From contig CM077831.1 of NCBI GenBank assembly GCA_039720395.1, positions 33,763,067 to 33,827,066 of the forward strand: a stretch of DNA of 64,000 nt, read 5' to 3'. Shown piece after piece: positions 47,621 through 58,720 of this stretch. The notes under the pieces were generated by a model. The model did not search any database, was not told the origin of the DNA, and saw only the letters and a list, made by a program, of their open reading frames with translations. Each line of letters starts with the position of its first letter. Position 1 is the stretch's first letter. A program made the position numbers and the translations under genes. Origin of the DNA: Liquidambar formosana (lineage: Eukaryota > Streptophyta > Magnoliopsida > Saxifragales > Altingiaceae).

Positions 47621-49650
47621 GGTAAAAGTAGTCTGTTTTCTTGAAAAGTGTGTGAAGCTAAGAGTAACTTGAATTACTCACATTATATTGAAATAAAATC
47701 TTGGAAGGGGTGGAGAAAATGTTGAATGTTTCATTCAGTGTTATTAAACTTGGACCAGATCCGATTTTTTAATTGGATCGGAAATGCATGCCACTTGGAT
47801 GAATCGGATTAAACCCGTTTAAACTACTAATTTTTTATGCGAACCAGGTGCAAATCGGTCCGATTGGACTGATACAATACTAAAAAATTCTAACATTTTG
47901 CGTGTTTGGGAGTAGAAATGTGGATGTACACCCTAAAAGAATTTTGAACCATTAGACCACCTAGTGCTTATGTGAAAAATTTCATAATACATTATTTAAG
48001 GTCTAAATATATATATTTTATTTTTTGATATTATTTTAATTATTTATTATTATTTTAATTTTATGACCGGTCTAACCGGTAATCCGACAATTGAACCAGT
48101 GACCCAATCTCTAGACCGGTCAATGACTGGCCGGATTTAATAACAACGGTTTCATAATATTGAAAGGGAAAATTTCCTCCATTGAATGCTACGAAAAGGG
48201 CAACTTCTCTTTTAGCTGGTAATCGAAGAGTTTCCTTCCAATTGTCTTACAAAGAGACCAAGACAAGTCGTTTTCCTTCATTGACCTAGAATAGTCAGTC
48301 TACCCAGCGTCTCCAATGACTAATGGGTGGATGCACTCAGCAAAAAATAAAAAATAAACAAAAGAACTTCGTAAAAAAATGAAAGGGACGGTGCATAAAA
48401 AGATCAAGAAAATGGGTGGCCCATTTTACCTGAAGGTATAAAAGCTTTAAAATGTGGGTACGAGTCTCTGTCAGTGGTTAAATGAAAGCACGAGGAAGCT
48501 GCCCCTACATTATTTTTGTTCAACACTTGATTCAGAAGGGTCTGCAGATCTAAAGATTGAAAGAAAAATGGTCCCGTATTTGATCATCTTGAAAATTTTG
48601 CGCTAGTGGGATCAATTAGCAATACGTGTGATACAATTTATCTTGATTTTTACACTTGATTAATCAAATGAGACCCATCCATATGTCGCATTATCAATTT
48701 CTTGCTATTATGGTAGGATTACGGGAGATCTCATGAGCTGCAATAGATACGAGTCAAGCGTCCATCACGGCAAAAATCAACGTGTAAAATGGAATGAATG
48801 CTGTCAGGTGATGAAATAATTGAAAGTCTTTTTTGAGACTTCGAGTATTTCCCGATATTAGGACGTGTTGACTGGGAATTGTAGCCTTCCTTGCAGGTAA
48901 TTAGTATTGATTTCAATTCACAAAGTTTCAAACTTGTTGGAGATGCCAAAATTATTGGACAAAGATTTTGATAGCCCAAATTTGTTGTACACTTCAAAAT
49001 ATTCACTCTCAAATCTTGAAATTCAATTTAAATTTTTGAATTTATGTCTGATATTTAAAATAAAAAATAAAACGGCTAAAATTGTATAAAATTTTCCCAC
49101 GATTTTTTGGATTTGATTTCAAGAAATTTGAGAGAATCATTTGAAATTGAATAAAATACTGGCCAACCAAACTAGATTTTGTGACATAACCTTGCTTGGC
49201 AACATCTCACTATGTGATGAGATCTATAACGAGACAGTACAAGTGGTCTCTTTGGACACGTCCCGGTAAAATTGGAATGATCCACCTAGTATGTAGTTGG
49301 CTTAGAGCTTCAAAACCAAGGAAACAAATATTACCAAAATACTAGTAGATGGGGTGTTAACAGTTAATAGCAAAAAAAATAAAAATAAAATGATGGGGTG
49401 TTAAAAGTGATATATAAACAACAATTTAAGTTTTTAAAAATTGTTTAGGTTTGATTCTGTAGGTTGGTTGAACGGTTAGATCTTAGGTGTGCTCCCCAGA
49501 AATTATTGTTTCAACTCTTCATAGAAATCGCTGCTATCATGGATATGAAACATAAGTTCAAATGGTCTATTACCACTTTGGTGTCTCCCTTCCCTATCAC
49601 TATGCTTAAAAATTGATACGTAGCAAATTGCAATCTCAAGTAGTTGGAAA
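47621..49650. repeat. LecRK 5'-flank block, copy 5
   Basis: Upstream block of LecRK-4, with a hAT-like MITE inserted at the TGTTTCAT site (47735) and a truncated SINE-like copy at about 49448-49552. No gene. Confidence 0.75.
47735..48147. mobile_element. hAT-like MITE, copy 1
   Basis: About 413 bp. The ends are imperfect inverted repeats ('cagtgttattaaact' against 'ttaataacaacg', reverse complement CGTTGTTATTAA). It is flanked by 8-bp near-duplications TGTTTCAT and GGTTTCAT (7 of 8 bases). The interior has a 'gaccggtctaaccggtaatc' motif and no ORF. The end sequence and 8-bp target fit non-autonomous hAT elements. Confidence 0.7.
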
Positions 49651-49652
49651 AA

Positions 49653-50722
49653 AACACCCTTGCAGGATTGGTTGAACAATCAGGTCTTCGGTGTGCTCCT
49701 TAGAGGTTATCGTTTCAATTCCTCGCAGAAATCGCTGCTTGTGTGGGTATAAGCCATCTCACACAGGCTGTTAGGAGAATAATTTGAGTCGAAATCTTAG
49801 CGGGAATAAGACCTGAGATACCCTAATAATTTAAAGGGGAATTAAGCGAAAAGTCTACTTTTATAGGACTTATAGAGGCATAAGTCTATGCAGCAAACTT
49901 ATGAAACCATAAGTCCACTTTTAAGTAAAATGAATTTACTTTTGTAACCGTGGTAAATGCATAAAGTCAAGTTTACCCTTAAGTGTTATTTTTTGTTTTC
50001 AAATTTTAAAATGACATAACTTTTGATTTAGATATCAATTTCCAATAAAATTTATATATTTGAAATCTATTCGTCGAACTCTTCGAAACAAGACCCATGA
50101 TGAAAATAAAATTATATATAAAAAAAAAATAGTTACATTGATACATATTTACATGTATTCGTTTTAAAATAAATAAACATGTAACTGTTTTAATGTGTGT
50201 TCAATTTTGTACAATTCCCCATACAAAATTATTAAATTTAATAGATGTAATTATTGAATTAGTTAAATTGATGTGTTTGAAACTAAAAATTTGTAAGATT
50301 TAAATATTTTGTGACTAAATTCTGTCACAATTGACTTAAAAATAATTTTTTTCATGTAACTATTTTTCTATGGGTTATGTACATACTTCAGTTACAAGTA
50401 GATGTTTGCTCAAATTTAATTATTTTTTTTTTCTTTTTGGAAAAATTAGGAAAAAGACTCATGATGAATATAAAATTATGTATAAAAAAATATTTAAAAA
50501 AACAATTACATTAATTATATGTAACTTTCTAAGAGGAACCTTTTACTACATAATATGAAGGGGTAATATCGTCTGAAAATATTTAAGAGAGACTTTTGAC
50601 TATATAAGATTTTATGATAGACTTATGATTGAACAAATATAATTTTATGGACTTGTGGCTAAAATCTCTTAATTTAAATAATAATAATAATAATAAAATT
50701 TAAAAAAAAAAAGATAGCCGGA
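49653..50722. mobile_element. ~1.07-kb insertion splitting an inverted-repeat arm (SINE-like piece plus AT-rich unit)
   Basis: The left arm of the inverted-repeat element is continuous in the paralogue at 43190. Here it is cut after 'gtagttggaaaaaaac' and resumes at 'ccggaaaaaacgttagcc', with 'ggaaaaaac' on both sides. The insert begins with a SINE-like copy (49664-49830), followed by an AT-rich stretch. The ends of that stretch are weakly inverted ('aattaagcgaaaagtctac' against 'gtggctaaaatctcttaatt'), as in a MITE. No coding. Absent from the copies at 43.2 and 56.4 kb. Confidence 0.55.
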
Positions 50723-51565
50723 AAAAACGTTAGCCCCTTTCGTCCGTTAGTGCAAGTCATGGTCATAAAATTATTGTTTAAAAAAAAGAAAACTAAGGAA
50801 AATAAAATGAAAAGCCAAGAAAAAGGAAAGGTTTTTTATCTGTTTGTGAACAACCCCTTATTCTTCCGGCGAGTATCAGGCCACCCGTCCGACAACTGCC
50901 AAGCCACCCCACAGACGATTCTTTCTCTAATTTCTCCGGCGAGGGGATCACCCCTTTGATAATCGTCGGGCCGCTCCAACGACAATTACCAACAATCAGG
51001 GTATAAAAATATATACATAAAGGCTGTTCTTCAAATTCCTTTGTTTTGTTCTTCTTATTATATTATTTCTTCCATTCAATAATTTCTTTTTGGTTGAATG
51101 ATTAGGAGCTTAGGAGTTCTTCAAAAAATTTTTATCCGAAACCCTCATTTTACAGTTTGTATCATAGAGTTTTTCACTGAACTTAATTTGTTGCTTTTCT
51201 TTTTATTTTGAGGGATTTTCTTTGATCTATATTTAAGTTTGTCATATGCAATTGTTGTTGTCCACGAAGAGATGATATATATATATGGAGTGGTATTGGT
51301 AACAGGATGGAGATGATTGTTGACTGAGAATATAAAAAACTTTCCTTTTTCTTGGTTTTTTCTTTATTAAGAAATCATTTTATTTTCCTTAGTTTTCTTC
51401 CTTTTTAAACTGATATTTTTATTACCATAACTTGCACTCACGGAGGAAAGGGGCTAACGTTTTTAACGTTTGCTTGAACTTGAAATTTGCTTCGTGTCAA
51501 TTTTTAAGCATACTGACAGGGAAAAGGGACACTAAGTGGTAGCAGAGGATTTGGATCCCTAATTT
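50723..51565. repeat. Long inverted-repeat element, copy B (main part)
   Basis: Same element as at 43190-43965. Its left arm begins at about 49548, before the 1.07-kb insertion, and continues here; the right arm is at about 51330-51562. The central part retains a segment with 'ctccggcgaggggatcaccc' and 'tataaaaatatatacataaa' that copy A has lost. Confidence 0.6.
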
Positions 51566-52746
51566 TTAATTTAAAAAAAAAATTATTTAAGCTTTTGGGG
51601 TGTGGTGTATCATCAGTCTTGTATGTTACTTGATCACTCCTATTCAATCATGTTGGACTTGTGATTTTTCTTCTTAGCTATCTCACTCTTCCTCACCCAT
51701 AGCCCCAAAAAAAAAAAAACAAAAAACAAAAAGAAAAAGAATTTCTTAGTGCTCAACATTTTTTTCTGAAGAAATTTGACAATTTTTTGCTTCTTCCTCC
51801 TCCACTTCTCTTCTCTTTTTATTTATTTTTTTTTTCTTCAAATTTTTTTAGCAACAGCTTAAGGGTGGTAAAAGGTGCATTTTCATTTTGGACAAAACAT
51901 GACAATTTTACCTAATGTCTCACGTTGATTAAACATATGCTTAGCTGTGCGTATATCATCCTTCCATTGCAAATCTTCCTAAGCTTCATACTTCATATCA
52001 GTTACGTCGGCTGAAACCCCTTTGACGAACGATTCTCTCTCTCAACACATTGCAAGCCTGTCCGGTTACCACTTTTGCCAGGTCTTTCTTGCCTTCTATT
52101 TATTTATTTATTATTTATTTTGCTTTGGTTGGTCTGCTAATGGCTATAGGGTTGCTGTGCTCCCTTATTTTTATTTTTATTCTTATTCTTGTATCTTAGT
52201 TTAACCTGCATTGGGTCACTGCTACTAATTAGTTCAGTATTTCTGAATTTCATCTTACAGCTAGAAACTTTTCTGATCAATTTCTGAATGATACAAAGAG
52301 GTTGACAGATGCTTCAATCTGCATTTGTATTAGCAGCTTCAAATATTGAGACTTTAGATCATAATTCTAGTATTTCCTATCTCAATTCCTTGAACTGCTG
52401 GATTCTATATATGCTTGGTTTGAATATGATCAATCAAAGAATACTAGTACGGCAATGTTAGGATTGAATAAAAAACACAAAATTTCACTGATCAAAATGA
52501 AAAATATCAGTTTTTATAATAAAAAAGAAAAAGAAAAAGAAAAAGATCAGTACAATAATACTATTCTCTGCACTTGATGGTACGCAGGACAACATTATGC
52601 AGATAATTATTCTAAACCCTTAAGTTATTCAACACTACCCTTAAGCACACAATAGCTTGATATCCTGTAACATCTTTTACTGAAAACCCAAAGTACTGCA
52701 ACAAAAAATTAACATACAAAAAGCACAAACAACCAACAGCACTTGC
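51566..52746. repeat. Distal flank and LecRK-5 3'-flank
   Basis: Near-copy of 43966-45199, including the LINE-like piece at about 52090-52200 and the GAAAAA repeat. No gene. Confidence 0.65.
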
Positions 52747-55170
52747 CTATGTTGAAAGGGTATAATAAATTGAACTCCTATATGAGGATGGATCCGGAGG
52801 AGCAGATACTTCAACGGCTCCTTCCAGCATTTGCGTGACTTTCTTCATTGTAGGCCTCAGTGACGGATCCTCCTGAATGCACCAGATTGCGATCATCACA
52901 AACTTCTCCACCCTCTTCATGTCTTCCCCTGCCTGCTCATCATTCCCCACTAAAAGATCCAACTTCCCATATTTATAGCAATCATAAGCCCAATACGCCA
53001 GTACCATCATATTTTCATCCTCCACCTCGGGTTCATAACTCATCCTACAGCAAATGAGCTCCAGCAACAAAATGCCAAAACTGTAGACATCCACCTTGAC
53101 TGTAATTGGCATATTTTTGAACCATTCAGGGGCTACATAGCCTTTGGTTCCCCTGGCACAAGTTGTAGTTCGACTCTGATCTGTCTTCAAAAGCTTAGCT
53201 AGTCCAAAGTCAGAAATCCTTGCCATGAAAGAGTCATCTAGAAGTACATTTTGAGGCTTGATGTCGCAATGGATGACTTGGGTGCTGCACTCTTCGTGCA
53301 AGTAACAGAGCCCCCTTGCAGTTCCTAAAGCAATGTGTATTCTTCTGTACCAGTTTGGCCTTGAATCTGCAAAAAGGAAGCTTGCCAAAGAGCCATTGCT
53401 CATAAACTCGTATACAAGAAGCCGGTGTTGCCCCTCATTGCAGAATCCTAGCAGTCGGACTAGATTCTTGTGGTTTGTTCGGCCAATAGCACTCACTTCT
53501 GTTTTAAATTCCTCCTCCCCTTCTCTCACTATCCCATCCAATTTTTTAACCGCCATGAGGTTTTGATTTTCTAATGACAGAACTCCCTTATAAACTATCG
53601 AGAAAGCACCCCTACCCAATTCTTCACTGAATCCATTTGTGGCTTCTTGTAGCTCTTCAAAGGTGAAACTTCGCAAATTCAAGCCGGGCATGACTGGGTT
53701 TGGTGCTTGAAGCGTTTTAGGTTTTCTTTGATTCGTGCGGAAAACAATCAGACGTGTTGCTAACAGTAAGAGGAAGTTTAGAAACACTGAACTCCCTAAC
53801 AACACCGATCCAACGAGGACCAAAGTTGATTGATCTTTTTTCTTGGGACCTCCACCTGCAGGAAATAAACTAGAATTATCCGTCCTTACTTTAATCAAAG
53901 CTTTTCCACCAACACTGGGATCCATGTTCCCATTTGAGAGAGGGATTCTCTTCTTCCAACAATCCACACCTGTAAAAATGGCAACGGCGCAAAAACAATC
54001 ACCCAAGCAAGCTGCTCTGCACCAATCTTCAGTCACAGATTTAAAATGCTCATAATCAGAAAGCGGCCAGTCGGTATTGGGCATCGCTTGAAAATCAAAT
54101 CGATTCGTATCTTGCGATGCCTTATCGCAACCTTGCGAAACAAAGTCCTGTTTGCATCCGCTCATCTTATCATTGGGATCCAACAGGGAGTAACCAGATG
54201 GGCATTGACAAATTGGTCTTTGATCATCTCCTAGTCTGCAATAGCTGTTGAACCCACAAGCTCCACCGCCTGTACCTGCTCGAATGCTCGTGCAAATATT
54301 TCCAGGCATAAAGAAAGATGTAGTCCAGGCCATGGGCCATTTCCCGGTGCTTGAGCTAGCATCCTTCGGATATACATACTGCCTGAAAACTCCATCATAT
54401 TCAAGAATTGCTCTTTGGTAAAAGTCTCTCGACGAAGCTGCGTTTGATATTTGATTAAGTATGGTTCTGTTCTCCGCCGTAAGGGAGATGTAGCCGGACA
54501 GATTGAAGATCACCTGAAAGCCGCTGCCTACTGTGTCGCTTGACCAATAAGCAAAATTGTTAGAATCCAAAGGGAAATCTGTGGTGTAAAGCACTAGATT
54601 CCCATCAGTTTGTAGTGTAAACAAAAATCTTCCTTTCGAGTAATTCGTTTCTGAGAAACGCGCTAAAAGTATACTGCCTTGATTCAATGTCTGCGTAGGT
54701 AAAATTGTGTCCGTTGGTTGATCAAAACTCTGCCACAAATTGGTGGAATCGTTTCTTGCCAGCACGAAGTTTCCAGTGTCGAGCATGGCAGCGTAGGAAA
54801 CTCCAGCGCCGGCCGAATCAGCGCTCCATATTCGATCTCCTTTTGGGTTGTCAAGCACGAACCGGCCGTCTGTGGTGAGTTGAATTTTGGACCCACTTTG
54901 GGCTAAATTGTTTCTGTTGGCCGACCATACAACGGTTTTTTCGGGTATTTTGTTGAACCAGATGGCTAGTAAGAAGCCTCCTTCAACTTGTTGGAACCCG
55001 AGAGCAAATTCTCCAGATCTCGATGGCCAAGAAGAGTTTTTATTGCTTATTGCAGTAAGGGATGAGCCCAAAGAGATGTTACTGTAAGTTTGAGCAGTGG
55101 TGGAAAATGGAAGCAAAACCGGCAGCAGCAGAATCAAGAAGCACAGAGGGTAAGGTAGTGCAAGAACCAT
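52747..55170 (-). CDS. G-type lectin S-receptor-like Ser/Thr kinase LecRK-5 (intact)
   Basis: 807-residue single-exon receptor kinase and the closest partner of LecRK-4. Signal peptide, B-lectin domain, EGF-like and PAN-like segments, TM helix and non-RD kinase are all present: [40 protein letters not shown]. Differences worth noting are a Cys in the activation segment (TTTCARGTKGY where others have TTTGARGTKGY), LFADSRPNW for LFGDSRPNW, and VLAYWAYD for VLVDWAYD. The VAVKK motif becomes MAVKK, keeping the catalytic Lys. The lectin-to-EGF linker (TTDFPLDSNNFAYWSSD) is unlike that of LecRK-4, so the ectodomain is diversifying faster than the flanks. The C-terminus is extended by a few residues (YYTLST), as in LecRK-2 and LecRK-3. 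Confidence 0.95.
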   Translation of the reverse strand: MVLALPYPLCFLILLLPVLLPFSTTAQTYSNISLGSSLTAISNKNSSWPSRSGEFALGFQQVEGGFLLAIWFNKIPEKTVVWSANRNNLAQSGSKIQLTTDGRFVLDNPKGDRIWSADSAGAGVSYAAMLDTGNFVLARNDSTNLWQSFDQPTDTILPTQTLNQGSILLARFSETNYSKGRFLFTLQTDGNLVLYTTDFPLDSNNFAYWSSDTVGSGFQVIFNLSGYISLTAENRTILNQISNAASSRDFYQRAILEYDGVFRQYVYPKDASSSTGKWPMAWTTSFFMPGNICTSIRAGTGGGACGFNSYCRLGDDQRPICQCPSGYSLLDPNDKMSGCKQDFVSQGCDKASQDTNRFDFQAMPNTDWPLSDYEHFKSVTEDWCRAACLGDCFCAVAIFTGVDCWKKRIPLSNGNMDPSVGGKALIKVRTDNSSLFPAGGGPKKKDQSTLVLVGSVLLGSSVFLNFLLLLATRLIVFRTNQRKPKTLQAPNPVMPGLNLRSFTFEELQEATNGFSEELGRGAFSIVYKGVLSLENQNLMAVKKLDGIVREGEEEFKTEVSAIGRTNHKNLVRLLGFCNEGQHRLLVYEFMSNGSLASFLFADSRPNWYRRIHIALGTARGLCYLHEECSTQVIHCDIKPQNVLLDDSFMARISDFGLAKLLKTDQSRTTTCARGTKGYVAPEWFKNMPITVKVDVYSFGILLLELICCRMSYEPEVEDENMMVLAYWAYDCYKYGKLDLLVGNDEQAGEDMKRVEKFVMIAIWCIQEDPSLRPTMKKVTQMLEGAVEVSAPPDPSSYRSSIYYTLST

Positions 55171-56340
55171 GGTAAAAGTAGTCTGTTTTCTTGAAAAGTG
55201 TGTGAAGCTAAGAGTAACTTGAATTACTCACATTATATCGAAATAAAATCTTGGAAGGGGTGGAGAAAATGTTGAATGTTTCATTCAGTGTTATTAAACT
55301 TGGACCAGATCCGATTTTTTAATTGGATCGGAAATGCATGCCACTTAGATGAATCGGATTAAATCCGTTTAAACTACTAATTTTTTATGCGAACCAGATG
55401 CAAATCGGTCCGATTGGACTGATACAATACTAAAAAATTCTAACATTTTGCGTGTTTGGGAGTAGAAATGTGGATGTACACCCTAAAAGAATTTTGAACC
55501 ATTAGACCACCTAATGCTTATGTGAAAAATTTCATAACACATTATTTAAGGTCTAAATATATATATTTTATTTTTTGATATTATTTTAATTATTTATTAT
55601 TATTTTAATTTTATGACCGATCTAACCAGTAATCCGACAATTGAACCAGTGACCCAATCTCTGGACCGGTCAATGACCGGCCGGGTTTAATAATTATGGT
55701 TTCATAATATTCAGAGGGAAAATTTCCTCCATTGAATGCTACGAAAAGGGCAACTTCTCTTTTAGCTGGTAATCGAAGAGTTTCCTTCCAATTGTCTTAC
55801 GAAGAGACCAAGACAAGTCGTTTTCCTTCATTAACTTAGAATAGTCAGTCTACCCAGCGTCTCCAATGACTAATGGGTGGATGCACTCAGCCAAAAATAA
55901 AAAATAAAAAAAAAAACTTCGTAAAAAAATAAAAGGGACGGTGCATAAAAAGATCAAGAAAATGGGTGGCCCATTTTACCTGAAGGTATAAAAGCTTTAA
56001 AATGTGGGTACGAATCTCTGTCAGTGGTTAAATGAAAGTAAGAGGAAGCTGCCCCTACATTATTTTTGTTCAACACTTGATTCAAAAGGGTCTGTAGATC
56101 TAAAGATTGAAAGAAAAATGGTCCCGTATTTGATCATCTTGAAAATTTTGCGTTAGTGGGATCAATTAGCAATACGTGTGATATAATTTATCTTGATTTT
56201 TACACTTGATTAATCAAATGAGATCCATCCATATGTCGCATTATCAATTTCTTGTTATTATGATAGGATTACGGGAGATCTCATGAGCTGCAATAGATAC
56301 GAGTCAAGGCGTCCATCACGGACGGCAATTCTTCATAAAA
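55171..56340. repeat. LecRK 5'-flank block, copy 6
   Basis: Upstream block of LecRK-5, nearly the same as 47621-48770 including its MITE. It stops early (about 56330, after 'catcacggacggcaattctt') and passes into the inverted-repeat element, so its distal third is missing. No gene. Confidence 0.75.
55285..55697. mobile_element. hAT-like MITE, copy 2
   Basis: Same element in the same position relative to the gene as 47735-48147, with flanks TGTTTCAT and GGTTTCAT. It was inserted before the LecRK-4/LecRK-5 duplication. Confidence 0.7.
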
Positions 56341-56369
56341 AAAAACCACTAATTGCATGTGTATAAAAC

Positions 56370-57027
56370 ATTAGTCCAAATGGTCTATTACTACTTAGGC
56401 GTCCCCCTTCGCTGTCATTATGCTTAAAAATTGACTCGTAGCAAATTGCAATCTCAAGCACTCGGGAAAAACGTTAGCCCCTTTCGTCCGTTTGTGCAAG
56501 TCATGGTCATAAAATTATTGTTTAAAAAAAAGAAAACTAAGGAAAATAAAATGAAAAACCAGGAAAAAGGAAAGGTTTTTTATTCTCTGTATCATCTCTT
56601 GTGAACAGCCCCTTCCTCTTCTGGCGAGTGTCAGGCCACCCCTCCGACAACTGTCAAGCCACCCCACAGATGATTCTTTCTCTAATTCCTCCGGCGAGGG
56701 GATCACCCCTTTGATAATCGTCGAGCCGCTCCAACGACGATTGCCAACAATCAGGTATAAAAATATATATACATAAAGGCTGTTCTTCAAATTCCTCTGT
56801 TTTGTTCTTCTTATTATCTTATTTCTTCCATTCAATAATTTCTTTTGGGTTGAATGATTAGGAGCTTAGGAGTTCTTCAAATTTTTTTATCCGAAATCCT
56901 CATTTTACAGTTTGTATCATAGAGTTTTTCACTGAACTTAATTTGTTGCTTTTCTTTTTCTTTTGAGGATTTTTCTTTGATCTATATTTAAGTTTGTCAT
57001 ATGCAATTGTTGTTGTTCACGAAGAGA

Positions 57028-57083
<56 letters not shown>

Positions 57084-57106
57084 AGTGGTATTGGTAAGAG
57101 GATGGA

Positions 57107-57154
<48 letters not shown>

Positions 57155-57560
57155 TGATTGTTGACTGAGAATATAAAAAACTTTCCTTTTTCTTGGTTTT
57201 TTCTTTATTAACAAATCATTTTATGGAGGATGCTACGGTCAGCCGCGGAGGGTGGACCGTCGCGCTCCCATTGGTGGGTGCATGACACGCATCATGGGTC
57301 TCACATGTGCGTGTCATGCACGCACCAATGAGAGTGCGACGGTCCGCCCTTCGCGGCTGACCGTAGCATCCCCCATCATTTTATTTTACTTAATTTTCTT
57401 CCTTTTTAAACTGATATTTTTATTACCATAACTTGCACTCACGGAGGAAAGGGGCTAACGTTTTTAACGTTTGCTTGAACTTGAAATTTGCTTCGTGTCA
57501 ATTTTTAAGCATAGTGACAGGGAAAGGGGACACTAAGTGGTAGCAGAGGATTTGGATCCC
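56370..57560. repeat. Long inverted-repeat element, copy C
   Basis: Third copy. Left arm is about 56370-56580; right arm about 57180-57560, itself interrupted by a Mutator-like MITE. The centre is expanded by two TA microsatellites (about 57028-57080 and 57108-57151); copy A and copy B have only a few TA units there. An apparent ORF on the minus strand at 57017-57214 is microsatellite-derived and not a gene. Confidence 0.6.
57225..57374. mobile_element. Foldback MITE, Mutator-like, 150 bp
   Basis: Almost the whole element is palindromic: it starts GGAGGATGCTACGGTCAGCC and the reverse complement of its end is GGGGGATGCTACGGTCAGCC. It is flanked by ATCATTTTAT at 57215-57224 and 57375-57384 (10 bp, or 9 bp if one base belongs to the end). 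The paralogous empty site is intact at about 43772 and 51370. GC-rich, unlike its surroundings. A transcript would fold into a long hairpin. Confidence 0.85.
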
Positions 57561-57561
57561 T

Positions 57562-58720
57562 AATTTTTAATTTAAAAAAATTATTTAAGCTTTTGGGGTG
57601 TGCTGTATCATCAGTTTGTATGTTACTTGATTATTCCTATTCAATCATGTTGGACTTGTGATTTTTCTTCTTAGCTATCTCACTCTTCCTCACCCATAGC
57701 CCAAAACAAAAAACAAAAAGAAAAAGAAATTCTTAGTGCTCAACATTTTTTTCTGAAGAAATTTGACAATTTTTTGCTTCTTCTTCCTCCCCTTCTCTCT
57801 TTTTTTTTTTTTTTTCTTCAAATTTTTTTAGCAATAGCTTAAGGGTGGTAAAGGTGCATTTTCATTTTGGGCAAAACATGACAATTTTACCTAATGTCCC
57901 ACGTTGATTAAACATATGCTTAGTTGTGTGTATATCATCCTTCCATTGCAAATCTTCCTAAGGTTCATACTTCATATCAGTTACGTCTACTGAAACCCTT
58001 TGACAAATGAATCTCTCTCTCAACACATTGCAAGCGTGTCCGGCTACCACTTTTGCCAGGTCCTTCTTGCCTTCTATTTATTTATTTATTATTCTGCTTT
58101 GGTTGGTCTACTAGGGTTGTTGTGCTCCCTTCTTTTTATTTTTATTTTCATTCTTATTCTTGTAGCTTAGTGATTTTTTTTCCTTTTTTGGGTATGCCGT
58201 CAAACACTGTATTTGTATTTAGATCTCTGTATCGTGCTAATGGCTAATGGCTATAGGGTTTGGTCTAAGTTTGTTGCGGAGATGCTGGGATTTTTTATTT
58301 TGCTTTGCTGTTTTTGATTTTCTGCATATTTCTTCTAATTTTGTGGGTTTTCTGGTTGAGTTATGTGTTGTTCTAGCAGTTGTGGAGTATGGTTTTACTT
58401 TTTTAGGCTGAATAAGATTGGTGGTGTTTGGTGCTTGGGATAGTTCTCAGTTTTGGGTCTTATCGCTTGCCTATGTAGATATATGAAAATTTAGTTATAA
58501 GCGGCTGAAACTCTTATTTCCCCTGTACATTTTGCTAATGGGTTTGCTAATTGTGATGTTTTTTTCTCTTTGTTTTGCGTAAATTGTGGTGAACTGCATG
58601 TTTTGAATACTATTGTGAAGTAGGTCACTATGGACATGATATGGGTGTGTAAGATTTTTTCTATTTTTTGGGACTAAGGCCTATTAGTTAATACTTGCAA
58701 TCCTTTGAATCCAAGTAACG
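57562..58720. repeat. Distal flank with LINE-like piece
   Basis: Continues like 43966 and 51566 ('cacgttgattaaacatatgc' at about 57900). From about 58080 it is T/G-rich LINE-like sequence ('ttggttggtctactagggtt', 'ggctaatggctatagggttt'), longer here than in the other copies. No gene recognised. Confidence 0.5.

Noticed and set aside
57017..57214. Minus-strand ORF with Ile-Tyr repeats
   Set aside because: Translated TA microsatellite with no other protein character.
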